The translations under genes and the position numbers were made by a program. A stretch of 64,000 bases of DNA from Bacteroidia bacterium (GTDB lineage Bacteria > Bacteroidota > Bacteroidia > Bacteroidales > CAJPTX01), in contig CAJPTC010000011.1 of NCBI GenBank assembly GCA_905373475.1, forward strand, positions 9,994 to 73,993, given 5' to 3'. This document shows, one piece after another, positions 36,919-46,368 of the stretch. Within the stretch, counting starts at the first letter, position 1. Each line of letters begins with the position of its first letter. The notes beneath the pieces are model-generated. The model was given only the letters and a program-made list of their open reading frames with translations, ran no database searches and was not told the DNA's origin.

Positions 36919-37147
36919 TAGACCTATACGAAAACCTGATAATGTTGGAGGCTGTACGGAAAACGTTTTTCGCGAGTCTTAGAAGCTCGTTCATACGGAA
37001 TTGGTCGCGTTTCTTCAGGTTAGTGTAACGAATTACAGGATTCGTATTCTCGTCTCTTCACTTCTATAATGCGTTAGTTGGGCTAAGAAAATATTCCCTA
37101 TTCTTGTTTACCTTTGTCGCACGGAATATTGATAAATAGCGACGGTG
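36919..37147 (+). promoter_or_regulatory. Intergenic region with kbl promoter
   Basis: No gene is seen here. A full -7 element TACCTTTG lies at 37109-37116, 31 bases before the kbl ATG. Confidence 0.55.
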
Positions 37148-38338
37148 ATGTACGGAAAGATGCAACAGCACTTGGCGAAAGAACTAGCTGCCATTGAAGA
37201 GGCTGGACTCTATAAACGCGAGCGCGAAATTATTACTCCGCAAGGAGCACAAATCAAGGTTAGCACGGGAGCAGACGTATTGAACTTCTGTGCCAATAAC
37301 TATTTAGGACTCTCTGACAATCCTACGGTGATCGAGGCGGCAAAGAAGATGATGGATCGCCGCGGATACGGGATGTCTTCTGTGCGTTTCATCTGCGGAA
37401 CACAAGATGTGCATCGCGAACTCGAAAGCGCCATTGCAAAATATTTCGGACTCGACGACTCTATTCTCTATGTCGCTTGCTTCGATGCCAATGGTGGCGT
37501 TTTTGAACCTCTTTTTGGCGAAGAGGATGCAATCATCTCGGATGCGCTAAATCATGCATCCATTATAGATGGTGTGAGACTTTGCAAGGCAAAACGTTAT
37601 CGCTATGCCAATGCGAACATGGAAGAGTTGGAGAGCTGCCTGAAAGAAGCACAAGCGCAGCGATTCCGCATCATTGTTACAGATGGTGTTTTCTCCATGG
37701 ATGGAAACGTTGCTCCGCTAGATAAAATCTGTGCTCTTGCCAAAAAGTATGATGCACTCGTTATGGTGGACGAAAGCCATTCGGCAGGAGTTGTCGGAAA
37801 GACAGGGCGCGGTGTGACAGAGCTCTACAACCTTCGCGGTGAAGTAGATATTATAACGGGTACGTTGGGAAAAGCCTTTGGTGGTGGTTGTGGTGGATTT
37901 ACCGCGGCTCGCAAAGAGATAGTAGACCTGTTGCGGCAACGTTCGCGCCCCTATCTATTCTCCAATTCAGTGCCACCTCCTGTAGTGGGTGCTAGTCTAG
38001 CTGTATTTGAAATGTTGGCGAAAGACGACAGTCTGCATGCCAAACTGGTTGAAAATACAGAATATTTCAAGCAGAAGATGAGTGCTGCGGGCTTTGATAT
38101 TAAGCCTAGCCAAAGCGCTATTCTGGCCGTAATGCTCTATGATGCAAAGCTTTCGCAAGTTATGGCGGCTGATATGCTCAACGAAGGGATCTATGTTACG
38201 GGCTTCTACTACCCAGTAGTACCTAAGGATCAGGCACGTATTCGAGTACAGCTCTCGGCTGCCCATGAGCGTGAGCATCTAGACAGGTGCGTAGATGCAT
38301 TCATTAAGGTTGGAAAGAAACATGGCGTAATCCATTAG
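37148..38338 (+). CDS. kbl: Glycine C-acetyltransferase (2-amino-3-ketobutyrate CoA ligase)
   Basis: The 396-residue protein is a PLP-dependent alpha-oxoamine synthase. It shows NFCANNYLGLSDNP, the DESHSAGVVGKTGRG segment, and the cofactor Lys in TGTLGKAFGGGCGG (about residue 243). Kbl splits 2-amino-3-ketobutyrate into glycine and acetyl-CoA in threonine breakdown. Its usual partner tdh is not adjacent. The same fold also includes serine palmitoyltransferase, and Bacteroidetes make sphingolipids, but the sequence looks closer to Kbl. ATG 37148 is preferred over GTG 37145. Confidence 0.87.
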   Translation: MYGKMQQHLAKELAAIEEAGLYKREREIITPQGAQIKVSTGADVLNFCANNYLGLSDNPTVIEAAKKMMDRRGYGMSSVRFICGTQDVHRELESAIAKYFGLDDSILYVACFDANGGVFEPLFGEEDAIISDALNHASIIDGVRLCKAKRYRYANANMEELESCLKEAQAQRFRIIVTDGVFSMDGNVAPLDKICALAKKYDALVMVDESHSAGVVGKTGRGVTELYNLRGEVDIITGTLGKAFGGGCGGFTAARKEIVDLLRQRSRPYLFSNSVPPPVVGASLAVFEMLAKDDSLHAKLVENTEYFKQKMSAAGFDIKPSQSAILAVMLYDAKLSQVMAADMLNEGIYVTGFYYPVVPKDQARIRVQLSAAHEREHLDRCVDAFIKVGKKHGVIH

Positions 38339-38393
38339 GTGGAGTAAGGTACGAGGCGTTTACCCGCTAAGTCATGACGAACTAAGCTAACAG

Positions 38394-38442
38394 AGCGAGA
38401 GCGCAGAACTCAAAAGAGTACTGACTCTCGCTTTTGCTTTTA
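38394..38442 (+). terminator. Terminator after kbl
   Basis: An 8-bp stem (38394-38401 with 38425-38432, arm AGCGAGAG) with a 23-base loop and a T-rich tail. Confidence 0.6.
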
Positions 38443-38523
38443 TCAAAGAAGCACATAAAATTTCCAGACAACAGACAATTTCAGTAAGACTTTTAGAGAC
38501 GAATTTCTAAACCATTCCTTTTC

Positions 38524-40266
38524 ATGAGTGATGTAGTAAAAGTTCTAGTTTCGATTTTTACGCTCGTCGGTGCACTAGGGATCTTTTTGTACGGTATGAA
38601 GCTACTCAGTGAGGCCTTGCAAAAAGTGGCGGGCTCGCGTATGCGGAGTTTGCTTGCAGCCATGACGAGTACCCGATTCAAAGGCATCCTCACGGGAATT
38701 CTGGTTACTGTAGTCGTACAGTCTTCCTCTGCCACAACGGTTATGGTAGTAAGTTTTGTCAATGCTGGGCTACTTACGCTTACGCAGGCAGTCGGGGTCA
38801 TCATGGGAGCCAATATAGGTACTACAGTTACTGCTTGGATTATTTCGCTCGTGGGCTTTGAGATGGACATGGGGCTTATGGCGCTCCCTCTCTTAGGAAT
38901 AGGTGTCCCTTTTCTCTTTAGCAAGAATAATAATTTGCACGCCATCGGTGAAACGGTTTTGGGCTTCTCATTGCTATTCTTGGGGCTGATGTTTCTGAAA
39001 AATTCAGTGCCTGACTTGTCGCAATATCCCCGTATTCTCGAAGTTCTCTCACATTATACGCAGCTCGGTATTTGGTCTATCCTACTCTTTGTAGCCATAG
39101 GTATAGGACTTACCGTAGTGGTACAATCTTCGTCCGCCACAATGGCGCTAACATTGCTTATGTGTGCCAATGGGTGGATCGATTTTAGCATGGCTGCGGC
39201 CATGATTCTCGGAGAGAACGTAGGTACTACTATCACCGCTGTGATAGCCGCCTCGGTGGGGAATACATCGGCGCGGCAGACGGCTCTTTTCCATTTAGTA
39301 TTCAATGTGCTGGGGGTAATATGGGTGCTCATACTATTTTCGCCTTTCCTCCGTCTGGTAGATGCAATTACGCAGGCATTGGGGGTAACTTCCCCAATGG
39401 TAAGCGCGTCGAGTGCTCCCATTGGTCTCTCTATTTTTCATACCACCTTCAACACCCTCAATACGTTCGTGATGGTTTGGTTTACGCCCCAATTGGTAAA
39501 ACTCGTGAAACGACTCCTCCCACAAAAAGAAACGGAAGACGAGGAGTATCGTCTCCGATTTATTGGGCACGACTATATGCCAACGGGTGAAATTGCACTC
39601 CTCTCTGTTTGGCAAGAGGTGGCAGGCTATGCCAGACGCGTGCATCGCATGTTCGGGTTTGTACAACGAATGCTCGATCCTGCCAACGATAAAGAGCTCC
39701 AGAAAACCTACGAGCGGATTCTTAAATACGAGAATATAAGCGACCGTATGGAGGTTGAGATAGGGAACTACTTAGGGCGGTTACACACCTCGGAGCTGAG
39801 CGACAAAGCCCGTCAACAAGTGACCGCTTTGATGAAAATTATCAGTAACATTGAGAGTATCGCAGACTGCTGCCACAATGCCGGGAAAATCCTCAAGCGT
39901 AAAAGGGAAGCGGATTTATGGTTCAATGAATACATACTAAAGCATCTGGACGTAATGCTGGATCTAGTAGATCGCGCCTTTAATGTTATGATAACCAACC
40001 TCACCAATAATATGGCGGCAGACCTTGCTGCGGCGCAGAAATGTGAAGAAGCAATAGATCATTATCGCAACGAACTGAAGCATAAGCACCTCAAGAACGT
40101 TGAAAATGGGGTTTATACGTACGAGGCGGGAGTATTTTACAGTGATCTGTATTCGCAGTGCGAACGAATGGGGGATCATATTATCAACGTCTCCGAAGAT
40201 ATTGATGAGATGACACTCTTGGACAAGGAGATCCCAGAGGACGAAAAAGAAGAAGACAACAACTAG
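38524..40266 (+). CDS. Na+/phosphate cotransporter family protein with PhoU-like tail
   Basis: The 580-residue protein has two copies of the NptA/PF02690 repeat, each with the signature QSSSATT or QSSSATM (about residues 65 and 202) and a GANIGTTVTAW or GENVGTTITAV segment. About nine membrane helices occupy residues 5-335. The C-terminal 220 residues are helical and PhoU-like (DRMEVEIGNYLGRLHTSELS). It probably imports phosphate with sodium, with the PhoU-like part as a regulator. The rhomboid gene follows after 15 bases. Confidence 0.9.
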   Translation: MSDVVKVLVSIFTLVGALGIFLYGMKLLSEALQKVAGSRMRSLLAAMTSTRFKGILTGILVTVVVQSSSATTVMVVSFVNAGLLTLTQAVGVIMGANIGTTVTAWIISLVGFEMDMGLMALPLLGIGVPFLFSKNNNLHAIGETVLGFSLLFLGLMFLKNSVPDLSQYPRILEVLSHYTQLGIWSILLFVAIGIGLTVVVQSSSATMALTLLMCANGWIDFSMAAAMILGENVGTTITAVIAASVGNTSARQTALFHLVFNVLGVIWVLILFSPFLRLVDAITQALGVTSPMVSASSAPIGLSIFHTTFNTLNTFVMVWFTPQLVKLVKRLLPQKETEDEEYRLRFIGHDYMPTGEIALLSVWQEVAGYARRVHRMFGFVQRMLDPANDKELQKTYERILKYENISDRMEVEIGNYLGRLHTSELSDKARQQVTALMKIISNIESIADCCHNAGKILKRKREADLWFNEYILKHLDVMLDLVDRAFNVMITNLTNNMAADLAAAQKCEEAIDHYRNELKHKHLKNVENGVYTYEAGVFYSDLYSQCERMGDHIINVSEDIDEMTLLDKEIPEDEKEEDNN

Positions 40267-40281
40267 CAAGATTGTTGTACT

Positions 40282-40968
40282 GTGCTGGAGCTCAAGGAAC
40301 AAATTGCAAAACGGAGGCTTGGAGTTGCGGTACTTTTCCCAGCTCTCCTCCTTGTTTTGTTGTGGCTAGCTTATGTTATTGCCATCAATACGGAGGGCGG
40401 TTCGCTCTATTGGTTAGGTATTTATCCGCGAACTGTAGCTGGACTCGTTGGTATCGTACTTAGCCCTCTGTTGCATGCAGATTTTGAGCATGCTCTTTCC
40501 AATAGTATAGCGCTCGCCCTATTGGGTGTAGCGCTCTTTTATTTCTACCCGCGCGAAGCATTTCAAGTCCTCGTTTTCGGTTGGCTTTTTAGCGGATTGC
40601 TCACATGGCTAATTGCCCGTCCTGCATACCATATCGGGGCGAGTGGTTTGATCTACGTTTTCGGGGTTTACCTTATTTTTCGCGGATGGCGTGTCCGCCG
40701 AAAAGCATTAGCAGCTCTTTCACTGTTGGTTACCTTTGCCTACGGAAGTATGATATGGGGGATTTTCCCCGCGGAGCTTCATATTTCGTGGGAGGGGCAT
40801 CTTTCGGGCGCTCTTGTGGGAGTGGTACTTGCTTTTTGGCAAAAAGTGGATAATAAAGCCCCGCTTGCCGCTTTTGGCGCTCCTTCAGCTTACGATTTCT
40901 CCACCTATTCTCATACAGGACTTCCCAATTGGAAGCTTCGCTACCGTTCTCCTAAGGAGAAACGTTAG
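40282..40968 (+). CDS. Rhomboid-family intramembrane serine protease
   Basis: The 228-residue protein has about six membrane helices. The catalytic pair is visible: Ser in HIGASGLIYVFGVYL (GASG motif, about residue 115) and His in ISWEGHLSGALVGVV. The first loop has SPLLHADFEHALSN, the conserved H-x-x-x-x-H-x3-N region of rhomboids. The start is a GTG at 40282; no closer ATG retains the first helix. Substrates are unknown; some rhomboids of Bacteroidetes-like bacteria act on exported lipoproteins. Confidence 0.88.
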   Translation: MLELKEQIAKRRLGVAVLFPALLLVLLWLAYVIAINTEGGSLYWLGIYPRTVAGLVGIVLSPLLHADFEHALSNSIALALLGVALFYFYPREAFQVLVFGWLFSGLLTWLIARPAYHIGASGLIYVFGVYLIFRGWRVRRKALAALSLLVTFAYGSMIWGIFPAELHISWEGHLSGALVGVVLAFWQKVDNKAPLAAFGAPSAYDFSTYSHTGLPNWKLRYRSPKEKR

Positions 40969-41071
40969 GAGAGTGAAACAACTTAGCTTACGGAGCTGTT
41001 CTTTTCGTTTGCCTTTTATCCCATAGTCTTTATAGTCTCTCTAAATTTGTGCACTTAGAGAGAAATACGAG

Positions 41072-41099
41072 TTGAGATAGAAAAAGCACCCTACCTTTG
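41072..41099 (+). promoter_or_regulatory. Promoter of sdhCAB
   Basis: The -7 element TACCTTTG (41092-41099) is a full match, with a TTGA -33-like element 20 bases upstream (41072). It lies about 50 bases before sdhC. Confidence 0.6.
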
Positions 41100-41150
41100 C
41101 GGGACGTGGCGTGGAGTGACGCGCCAAGTTAACTTTACGATTTTACGAAT

Positions 41151-41852
41151 ATGGGTGGTATTTTCAGCAATTCAGTAGGGCACAAGCTCGTAATGTCTAT
41201 TACGGGGCTTTTCCTGATCCTATTTCTTTTGGTTCACCTGAGTATGAACTTTGCTTTGGTTCTGAACGATGTTTCCCTGTTTGGACGGCATTGGGGAGAA
41301 GGCGAGCTGTACAACACAGCTGCGCACTTTATGATTTCGACCCCACTAATCCGTCTCATGGAACCGCTGCTTGCTGCAGGCTTTATTTTCCATATTGTGT
41401 ATGCTACGATTATTACAGTACGTAATCGCAGACACCGTCCTATTTCTTATGCCGTACGAGCAGGCAACCACCTTTCTTCGTGGTCGTCAAAAAATATGTA
41501 CATCCTAGGTTTTGCTCTATTGCTCTTCTTGGGGTTACATATTTGGAATTTCTTCTATCGATTCCGCTATACGACTATGCCCGAAACGGTGGTTAACGGT
41601 GTTACAATGGATGATTCCTACTCCGTGGTGGCAGCCCTCTTCCACAGCAGCGTTATCTATTGTTTGGTGTATGTGTTGGCTGGTTTGATTTTGGCACTCC
41701 ACCTTTCCCACGGTTTTTGGTCAGCATTCCAGACTGTGGGTTGGAACAACTTGAAGTGGATTCCGCGTCTGCGCATTATTTCCATTGCATTTGCCGTGTT
41801 GGTGGGGGCAGGCTTTGCCATAATCCCGCTTTATTTCTTATTCGTTCGTTAA
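41151..41852 (+). CDS. sdhC: Succinate dehydrogenase/fumarate reductase cytochrome b subunit
   Basis: The 233-residue membrane protein has five hydrophobic helices, the layout of the single-subunit di-heme cytochrome b558 anchor. Candidate heme-ligand His residues lie in LFLLVHLSMN, AAGFIFHIVYA, LFLGLHIWNFF and LALHLSHGFWS. It opens GGIFSNSVGHKLVMSITGLF, typical of Bacteroidetes SdhC. It anchors SdhA and SdhB to the inner membrane and passes electrons to or from menaquinone. It is followed by sdhA after 20 bases. Confidence 0.93.
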   Translation: MGGIFSNSVGHKLVMSITGLFLILFLLVHLSMNFALVLNDVSLFGRHWGEGELYNTAAHFMISTPLIRLMEPLLAAGFIFHIVYATIITVRNRRHRPISYAVRAGNHLSSWSSKNMYILGFALLLFLGLHIWNFFYRFRYTTMPETVVNGVTMDDSYSVVAALFHSSVIYCLVYVLAGLILALHLSHGFWSAFQTVGWNNLKWIPRLRIISIAFAVLVGAGFAIIPLYFLFVR

Positions 41853-41872
41853 GCTGAAGGAGGTTATAGAAG

Positions 41873-43792
41873 ATGAGTGTTGTACTAGATTCAAAGATTC
41901 CCGAAGGTCCTTTGGCGGAGAAGTGGGATCGCCACAAAGCGAGCTTAAAATTGGTAAACCCCGCGAACAGAAAGCGTCTGGACATCATTGTAATAGGAAC
42001 AGGGCTAGCTGGGGCAGGTGCGGCGTCGTCGCTCGGCGAACTGGGTTACAATGTTAAGGTCTTTTGTTTTCAAGATTCACCGCGTCGCGCGCATTCGGTT
42101 GCAGCACAGGGTGGAACGAATGCAGCTAAGAACTATAAAAACGATAACGATAGCGTTTATCGCTTGTTCTACGACATGCTAAAAGGGGGCGACTTCCGTT
42201 CCCGCGAAGCCAATGTGTACAGAGCAGCGCAGGTAAGCAACGACGTAATAGACCATTTTACGGCGGTGGGAGTTCCCTTTGCGCGAGATTACGGCGGATT
42301 GATTGAGAATCGTTCGTTCGGCGGTGTACAGGTCTCTCGTACCTTCTATGCACAAGGTATTACAGGGCAACAGTGCCTCCTAGGAGCATATAGTACCTTG
42401 AATAGACAAATTGCCAAAGGGACGGTGGCGGTGTATTCGCGCCGCGAAATGTTGGATGTGGTCGTAATAGACGGACGCGCACGTGGAATTATAGCGCGTA
42501 ATCTCGTAACAGGCGAGTTGGAACGCCACAGTGCACATGCCGTAGTGCTTGCTACGGGAGGGTATGGTACAATTTACTACTACTCAACGCTTGCACTCAA
42601 TAGCAATGGGTCGGCGGCTATGGCAGCGTATCGGAAGGGGGCTTGTTTTGCCAATCCGAGTTTTATACAGATACACCCCACGGGTTTACCGATGCTCAAC
42701 GAGTTTCAGAGCAAACTGACGCTCATGAGCGAATCGTTGCGCAACGATGGCCGTATTTGGGTGCCTAAGAAAAAGGGCGATACACGCAAACCGAACGAAA
42801 TACCCGAAGAGGAGCGCGATTATTATCTCGAACGTCGTTACCCCGCATTTGGTAACTTGGTGCCACGAGATGTTGCGTCGCGCGCTGCTAAGGAACGTTG
42901 CGATGCAGGCTACGGAGTAGGTCCGACGGGGCAGAGTGTTTACCTCGATTTCGGAGAGGCGCTTGGGCGCCTAGGCGAAAAGGTGCTGATGGATCGTTAT
43001 GGCAATCTTTTTGAAATGTACGAGAAGATTGTAGGCGAATCGCCCTTAAAGACGCCGATGCGGATTTATCCTTCTGGGCACTACACGATGGGTGGACTCT
43101 GGGTAGACTACAATCTGATGACTACTGTGCCTGGGCTTTTCGCTATTGGCGAGAGCAACTTCTCGGATCAGGGCGCTAATCGTTTGGGTGCAGCATCCTT
43201 GATGCAGACATCGGGCGATGGCTACTTTATTATCCCCTATACAATTTCTGACTACCTCTCAGATCAAATTCGCGTGCCTCGTTTCGATACAAAGACCAAA
43301 GAATTCGATGAGGCTGAGGCGGCAGTACGTGCGCGTATTGATAAGCTGATGAACATAAAGGGTACTAAGTCGGCTACTTCTTTCCACAAACGCCTAGGTA
43401 AGATTATGTGGGAGTATTGTGGCATGTCGCGGAACGAAGAGGGGTTGAAGAAAGCGCTGACCCTCATTGATGAGTTGGAGAAAGAATTCTGGTCAGATTT
43501 ACGGATTCTTGGTACGGACAAGGGAGTAAATCAAGACTTGGAAAAAGCGGGGCGTATAGCCGATTTCTTCGATATTGCGCGCCTTATGTGTCTCGATGCG
43601 CTTAACCGACAGGAGAGCTGTGGTGCTCATTTCCGCGAGGAATCGCAAACAGAAACGGGCGAAGCAAAACGTATAGATGCAGAGTACTCCTACGTCTCTG
43701 TATGGGAATACAAAGGACAAGAACGTCCTGAGCTCCATAAAGAGCCCTTGAAATTCGAGTATGTGAAATTGGCAGAACGTAGCTACAAATAG
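41873..43792 (+). CDS. sdhA: Succinate dehydrogenase/fumarate reductase flavoprotein subunit
   Basis: The 639-residue flavoprotein has the dinucleotide fold IVIGTGLAGAGAASSLGELG (about residues 36-55), then the FAD-attachment segment RRAHSVAAQGGTNAAKNY in which the His usually carries covalent FAD. Active-site segments include QIHPTGLP and GGLWVDYNLMTTVPGLFA. It interconverts succinate and fumarate. In an anaerobic Bacteroidales the main direction would be fumarate reduction; the sequence alone does not decide it. Confidence 0.96.
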   Translation: MSVVLDSKIPEGPLAEKWDRHKASLKLVNPANRKRLDIIVIGTGLAGAGAASSLGELGYNVKVFCFQDSPRRAHSVAAQGGTNAAKNYKNDNDSVYRLFYDMLKGGDFRSREANVYRAAQVSNDVIDHFTAVGVPFARDYGGLIENRSFGGVQVSRTFYAQGITGQQCLLGAYSTLNRQIAKGTVAVYSRREMLDVVVIDGRARGIIARNLVTGELERHSAHAVVLATGGYGTIYYYSTLALNSNGSAAMAAYRKGACFANPSFIQIHPTGLPMLNEFQSKLTLMSESLRNDGRIWVPKKKGDTRKPNEIPEEERDYYLERRYPAFGNLVPRDVASRAAKERCDAGYGVGPTGQSVYLDFGEALGRLGEKVLMDRYGNLFEMYEKIVGESPLKTPMRIYPSGHYTMGGLWVDYNLMTTVPGLFAIGESNFSDQGANRLGAASLMQTSGDGYFIIPYTISDYLSDQIRVPRFDTKTKEFDEAEAAVRARIDKLMNIKGTKSATSFHKRLGKIMWEYCGMSRNEEGLKKALTLIDELEKEFWSDLRILGTDKGVNQDLEKAGRIADFFDIARLMCLDALNRQESCGAHFREESQTETGEAKRIDAEYSYVSVWEYKGQERPELHKEPLKFEYVKLAERSYK

Positions 43793-43826
43793 GCGCGGGA
43801 ACGGTTTTATGGAAGGGAGAAAGACA

Positions 43827-44570
43827 ATGGATATTGTACTCAAGATATGGCGTCAGGAAAATCCCAAAGCTAAGGGACGTTTTGAGAAATACGAGCTCAA
43901 GAATGTAGTGCCCGATATGTCGTTCCTCGAAATGTTGGACTATTTGAATTCTGAGCTCCTACAGCAGGGAATTGAACCCGTCGCTTTTGATCACGACTGC
44001 CGCGAAGGCATCTGTGGTTGTTGTAGCCTCTATATCAATGGTAAGCCGCATGGTCCTGAAACGAAGACGACAACGTGCGAACTACATATGCGTTCGTTCC
44101 GCAACGGTGCTACAATTACGGTAGAACCATGGAGAGCAGCGGCATTTCCCGTAATCAAGGATTTGATTGTAGATCGTCACGCTTTCGATAAGATTCAGCA
44201 AGCAGGAGGTTATATATCGGTGAATATCGGTGCGGCACAGGATGCCAATGCTATTCTAGTTCCGAAGCAAAAGGCAGACGAATCTATTTTGGGTGCTTCT
44301 TGTATAGGTTGTGGTGCATGTGTAGCGGCTTGCAAGAATGCTTCCGCCATGTTGTTTGTTTCGGCAAAGGTCTCGCAATATGCCCTACTCCCACAAGGAA
44401 GACCAGAAGCTGCTATGCGTGTGAAAAATATGCTAGCACAGATGGATGCTTTGGGCTTTGGTGGGTGTACCAATACCAGAGCATGCGAGGCTGAGTGTCC
44501 TAAGGGTATCTCTATTGCGCATATAGCGCGCCTAAATCGCGAATTTATTATCGCGAAGCTAAGAGATTAG
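43827..44570 (+). CDS. sdhB: Succinate dehydrogenase/fumarate reductase iron-sulfur subunit
   Basis: The 247-residue protein has the N-terminal plant-type ferredoxin cysteines (CREGICGCCSLYING, then CELH) for the 2Fe-2S cluster and the C-terminal set (SCIGCGACVAACKNA and CEAECPKGI) for the 4Fe-4S and 3Fe-4S clusters. The ATG at 43827 follows a purine-rich site (gggagaaag); the earlier in-frame ATG at 43809 would add six residues and is less likely. It ends the sdhCAB operon at a strong terminator. Confidence 0.95.
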   Translation: MDIVLKIWRQENPKAKGRFEKYELKNVVPDMSFLEMLDYLNSELLQQGIEPVAFDHDCREGICGCCSLYINGKPHGPETKTTTCELHMRSFRNGATITVEPWRAAAFPVIKDLIVDRHAFDKIQQAGGYISVNIGAAQDANAILVPKQKADESILGASCIGCGACVAACKNASAMLFVSAKVSQYALLPQGRPEAAMRVKNMLAQMDALGFGGCTNTRACEAECPKGISIAHIARLNREFIIAKLRD

Positions 44571-44593
44571 ACGTTTATGAAGTTCTCTTATAG

Positions 44594-44628
44594 AAAGAGG
44601 CGCTACCTATTGGCAGCGCCTCTTTTTG
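44594..44628 (+). terminator. Terminator of sdhCAB
   Basis: A perfect 11-bp stem (44594-44604 with 44615-44625, arm AAAGAGGCGCT) ending in T residues. Confidence 0.85.
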
Positions 44629-44672
44629 TATCGTCTTTGAGGGGGGAGTTTATATGCAGTGGCGTGTTTGTG

Positions 44673-46280
44673 TTATTCTATAACCTCACTTTTCCACTCT
44701 TTGATGCTATGCTTGGCATTGTTGAAGCTCACTCCAATGGCTACAATCTTTTTGCCTTCGTTACGGAAAGGTTCGGCATATCCCTTTTCTTTTATTTGAG
44801 CAAGCGCTTTCTCCGCCGTTCCCTTGCTCCAGAGCTTGAACTCAAAAAGATAAATGGTATTTGGGGTGTGGACTACGCAGTCGGCGCGCCCAGTTGCACA
44901 ATGCGCCTCAGTCTGTACAAAGAAGCCCATAATCTTAAAGATGAGATATACCGCCGTCTGATAGTTTTGTTCCCGCCATTTAACGCACTCGGGCGACGTG
45001 CTATCGTACGGAATCCCTGCAATGAGTGCCTGCAAGCCTCGCATAAAATCCTCTGTATTCCCCTTCCGTAGGTGATTTACAAACTGCTGCGCCAGATGCC
45101 GTGCTGCATCGCCATTCAGCTGCGTATAGGCAGGGATTAGGTTCTCTAAGAATCCGTAGCGCACCTCATCGTTTGGGTATCCGAGTGTATAGAGTTCACT
45201 CTCCGTCGAGTAGCCTTTAATGGTAAGATAGCCCGCTTGAAAAAGAATAGGGAGTGGTGTTCCCGACTCTGCTCTGTAGCCCGACATGGAGCGTTCGCTC
45301 ATAAAGACTTCGCCCTCCAGATCTGGGATGTTGTAATGCGCATCGTAAAGGTATTTCACTAAAAAGGTAGGCGTGCCTGTTTCGTACCAATAGTCTTTGA
45401 GTGTACGCGATGCGAAAGCATTTAGAAGACTAAATGGGTTGTAAACATTTTCCCCTTTTTCGGCAAACAAATACCCATCGTAACGTTTTCTTAAAGCCTC
45501 GAGCGTTTCATCTATTGGTTGCTCCAAATTGTTTGCAAGAGCTTCAATTTCAGGCATAAAATGAGCCTTAAGTTCTCTTTCTGTAATACCACAAATTGCA
45601 GCGAAGTCGACCTGTAAACTAATATCGCGCAGATTATTCAAGCCACTAAAAACGCTTGCTTTACTAAACTTCGTCACCCCAGTAAGAAAAGCAAAGCGGA
45701 GATAGGAGTCACTACTCTTAATAACCGAATAAAAACCTCGCAGGAGGTCGCGATAAGGTTCGTTTAGTTCAGAACGATTGAGTGTATCCAGAAGCGGTTT
45801 GTCATACTCATCTACGAGGATAACAACTTCTCGTTTTGTCTTCTCATACGCGCGCTGAATAATACCCTTGAATCTACTCGGATAGGTACCTTCAGAACTC
45901 TCTTTGCCGTAGAGCTTTTCCCATGCGACTAGGTGGGTGTTTAGTGAATTCTCTAGGTCGGATAGTTGTGCGTAGCGCTCCGTGTTAAAATCAAGATAGA
46001 GTACGGGATATTCTAGCCATGCTTCTCGTTTCTCTTGCCGCGCAAGTTCCACTTCTGCCTTCTCTAGATATAAACCCTTAAACAGCTCTTTTTGCCCGCG
46101 AAAATAGGTGGCTAACGTAGAAAGAAATAGACTCTTCCCAAAACGCCGAGGACGGCTGAGAAAATAAACTTGATTTCTTAGGAGCTGTACAATGTATTGC
46201 GTCTTATCAACGTAGTTGTACCGCTCTCTAATCATCTTTTCAAAGCTTTGTACGCCGATGGGTAGTCTTTGCGTTGCCAT
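44673..46280 (-). CDS. AAA-ATPase-like/PD-(D/E)XK nuclease family protein, copy 2
   Basis: The 535-residue protein is a full-length paralogue of the gene at 17345-18955. It has Walker A RPRRFGKSLFLSTL, Walker B REVVILVDEYDKPLLD, and the nuclease-like end GRADCVVHTPNTIYLFEFKLW; here the third catalytic stretch reads E-F-K, still fitting E-x-K. Differences between the copies are spread along the length, with the ATPase part most alike. As with copy 1 it stands alone on the minus strand between plus-strand core genes, with its own conserved leader. Role unknown. Confidence 0.88.
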   Translation of the reverse strand: MATQRLPIGVQSFEKMIRERYNYVDKTQYIVQLLRNQVYFLSRPRRFGKSLFLSTLATYFRGQKELFKGLYLEKAEVELARQEKREAWLEYPVLYLDFNTERYAQLSDLENSLNTHLVAWEKLYGKESSEGTYPSRFKGIIQRAYEKTKREVVILVDEYDKPLLDTLNRSELNEPYRDLLRGFYSVIKSSDSYLRFAFLTGVTKFSKASVFSGLNNLRDISLQVDFAAICGITERELKAHFMPEIEALANNLEQPIDETLEALRKRYDGYLFAEKGENVYNPFSLLNAFASRTLKDYWYETGTPTFLVKYLYDAHYNIPDLEGEVFMSERSMSGYRAESGTPLPILFQAGYLTIKGYSTESELYTLGYPNDEVRYGFLENLIPAYTQLNGDAARHLAQQFVNHLRKGNTEDFMRGLQALIAGIPYDSTSPECVKWREQNYQTAVYLIFKIMGFFVQTEAHCATGRADCVVHTPNTIYLFEFKLWSKGTAEKALAQIKEKGYAEPFRNEGKKIVAIGVSFNNAKHSIKEWKSEVIE

Positions 46281-46292
46281 TCTTATAACTAT

Positions 46293-46357
46293 ATAGCACT
46301 AAGGTACGAAAAACGTTGCGCATCTTTATTGCACAACAAAGCTGCTGTTTCTTATCT
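46293..46357 (-). promoter_or_regulatory. Conserved leader of the ATPase paralogues (copy 2)
   Basis: Block one (46293-46313) equals 18971-18991 and contains TACCTTAG on the minus strand, a near-consensus -7 element 13 bases or more before the start codon. Block two (46338-46357) matches 19052-19071 at 17 of 20 positions. Confidence 0.55.
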
Positions 46358-46368
46358 CGCTCGCTATG

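Noticed and set aside
44577..45071. Plus-strand open frame of 164 codons
   Set aside because: It begins in the sdhB terminator and lies antisense to the conserved C-terminal part of ATPase copy 2, so it is a shadow.
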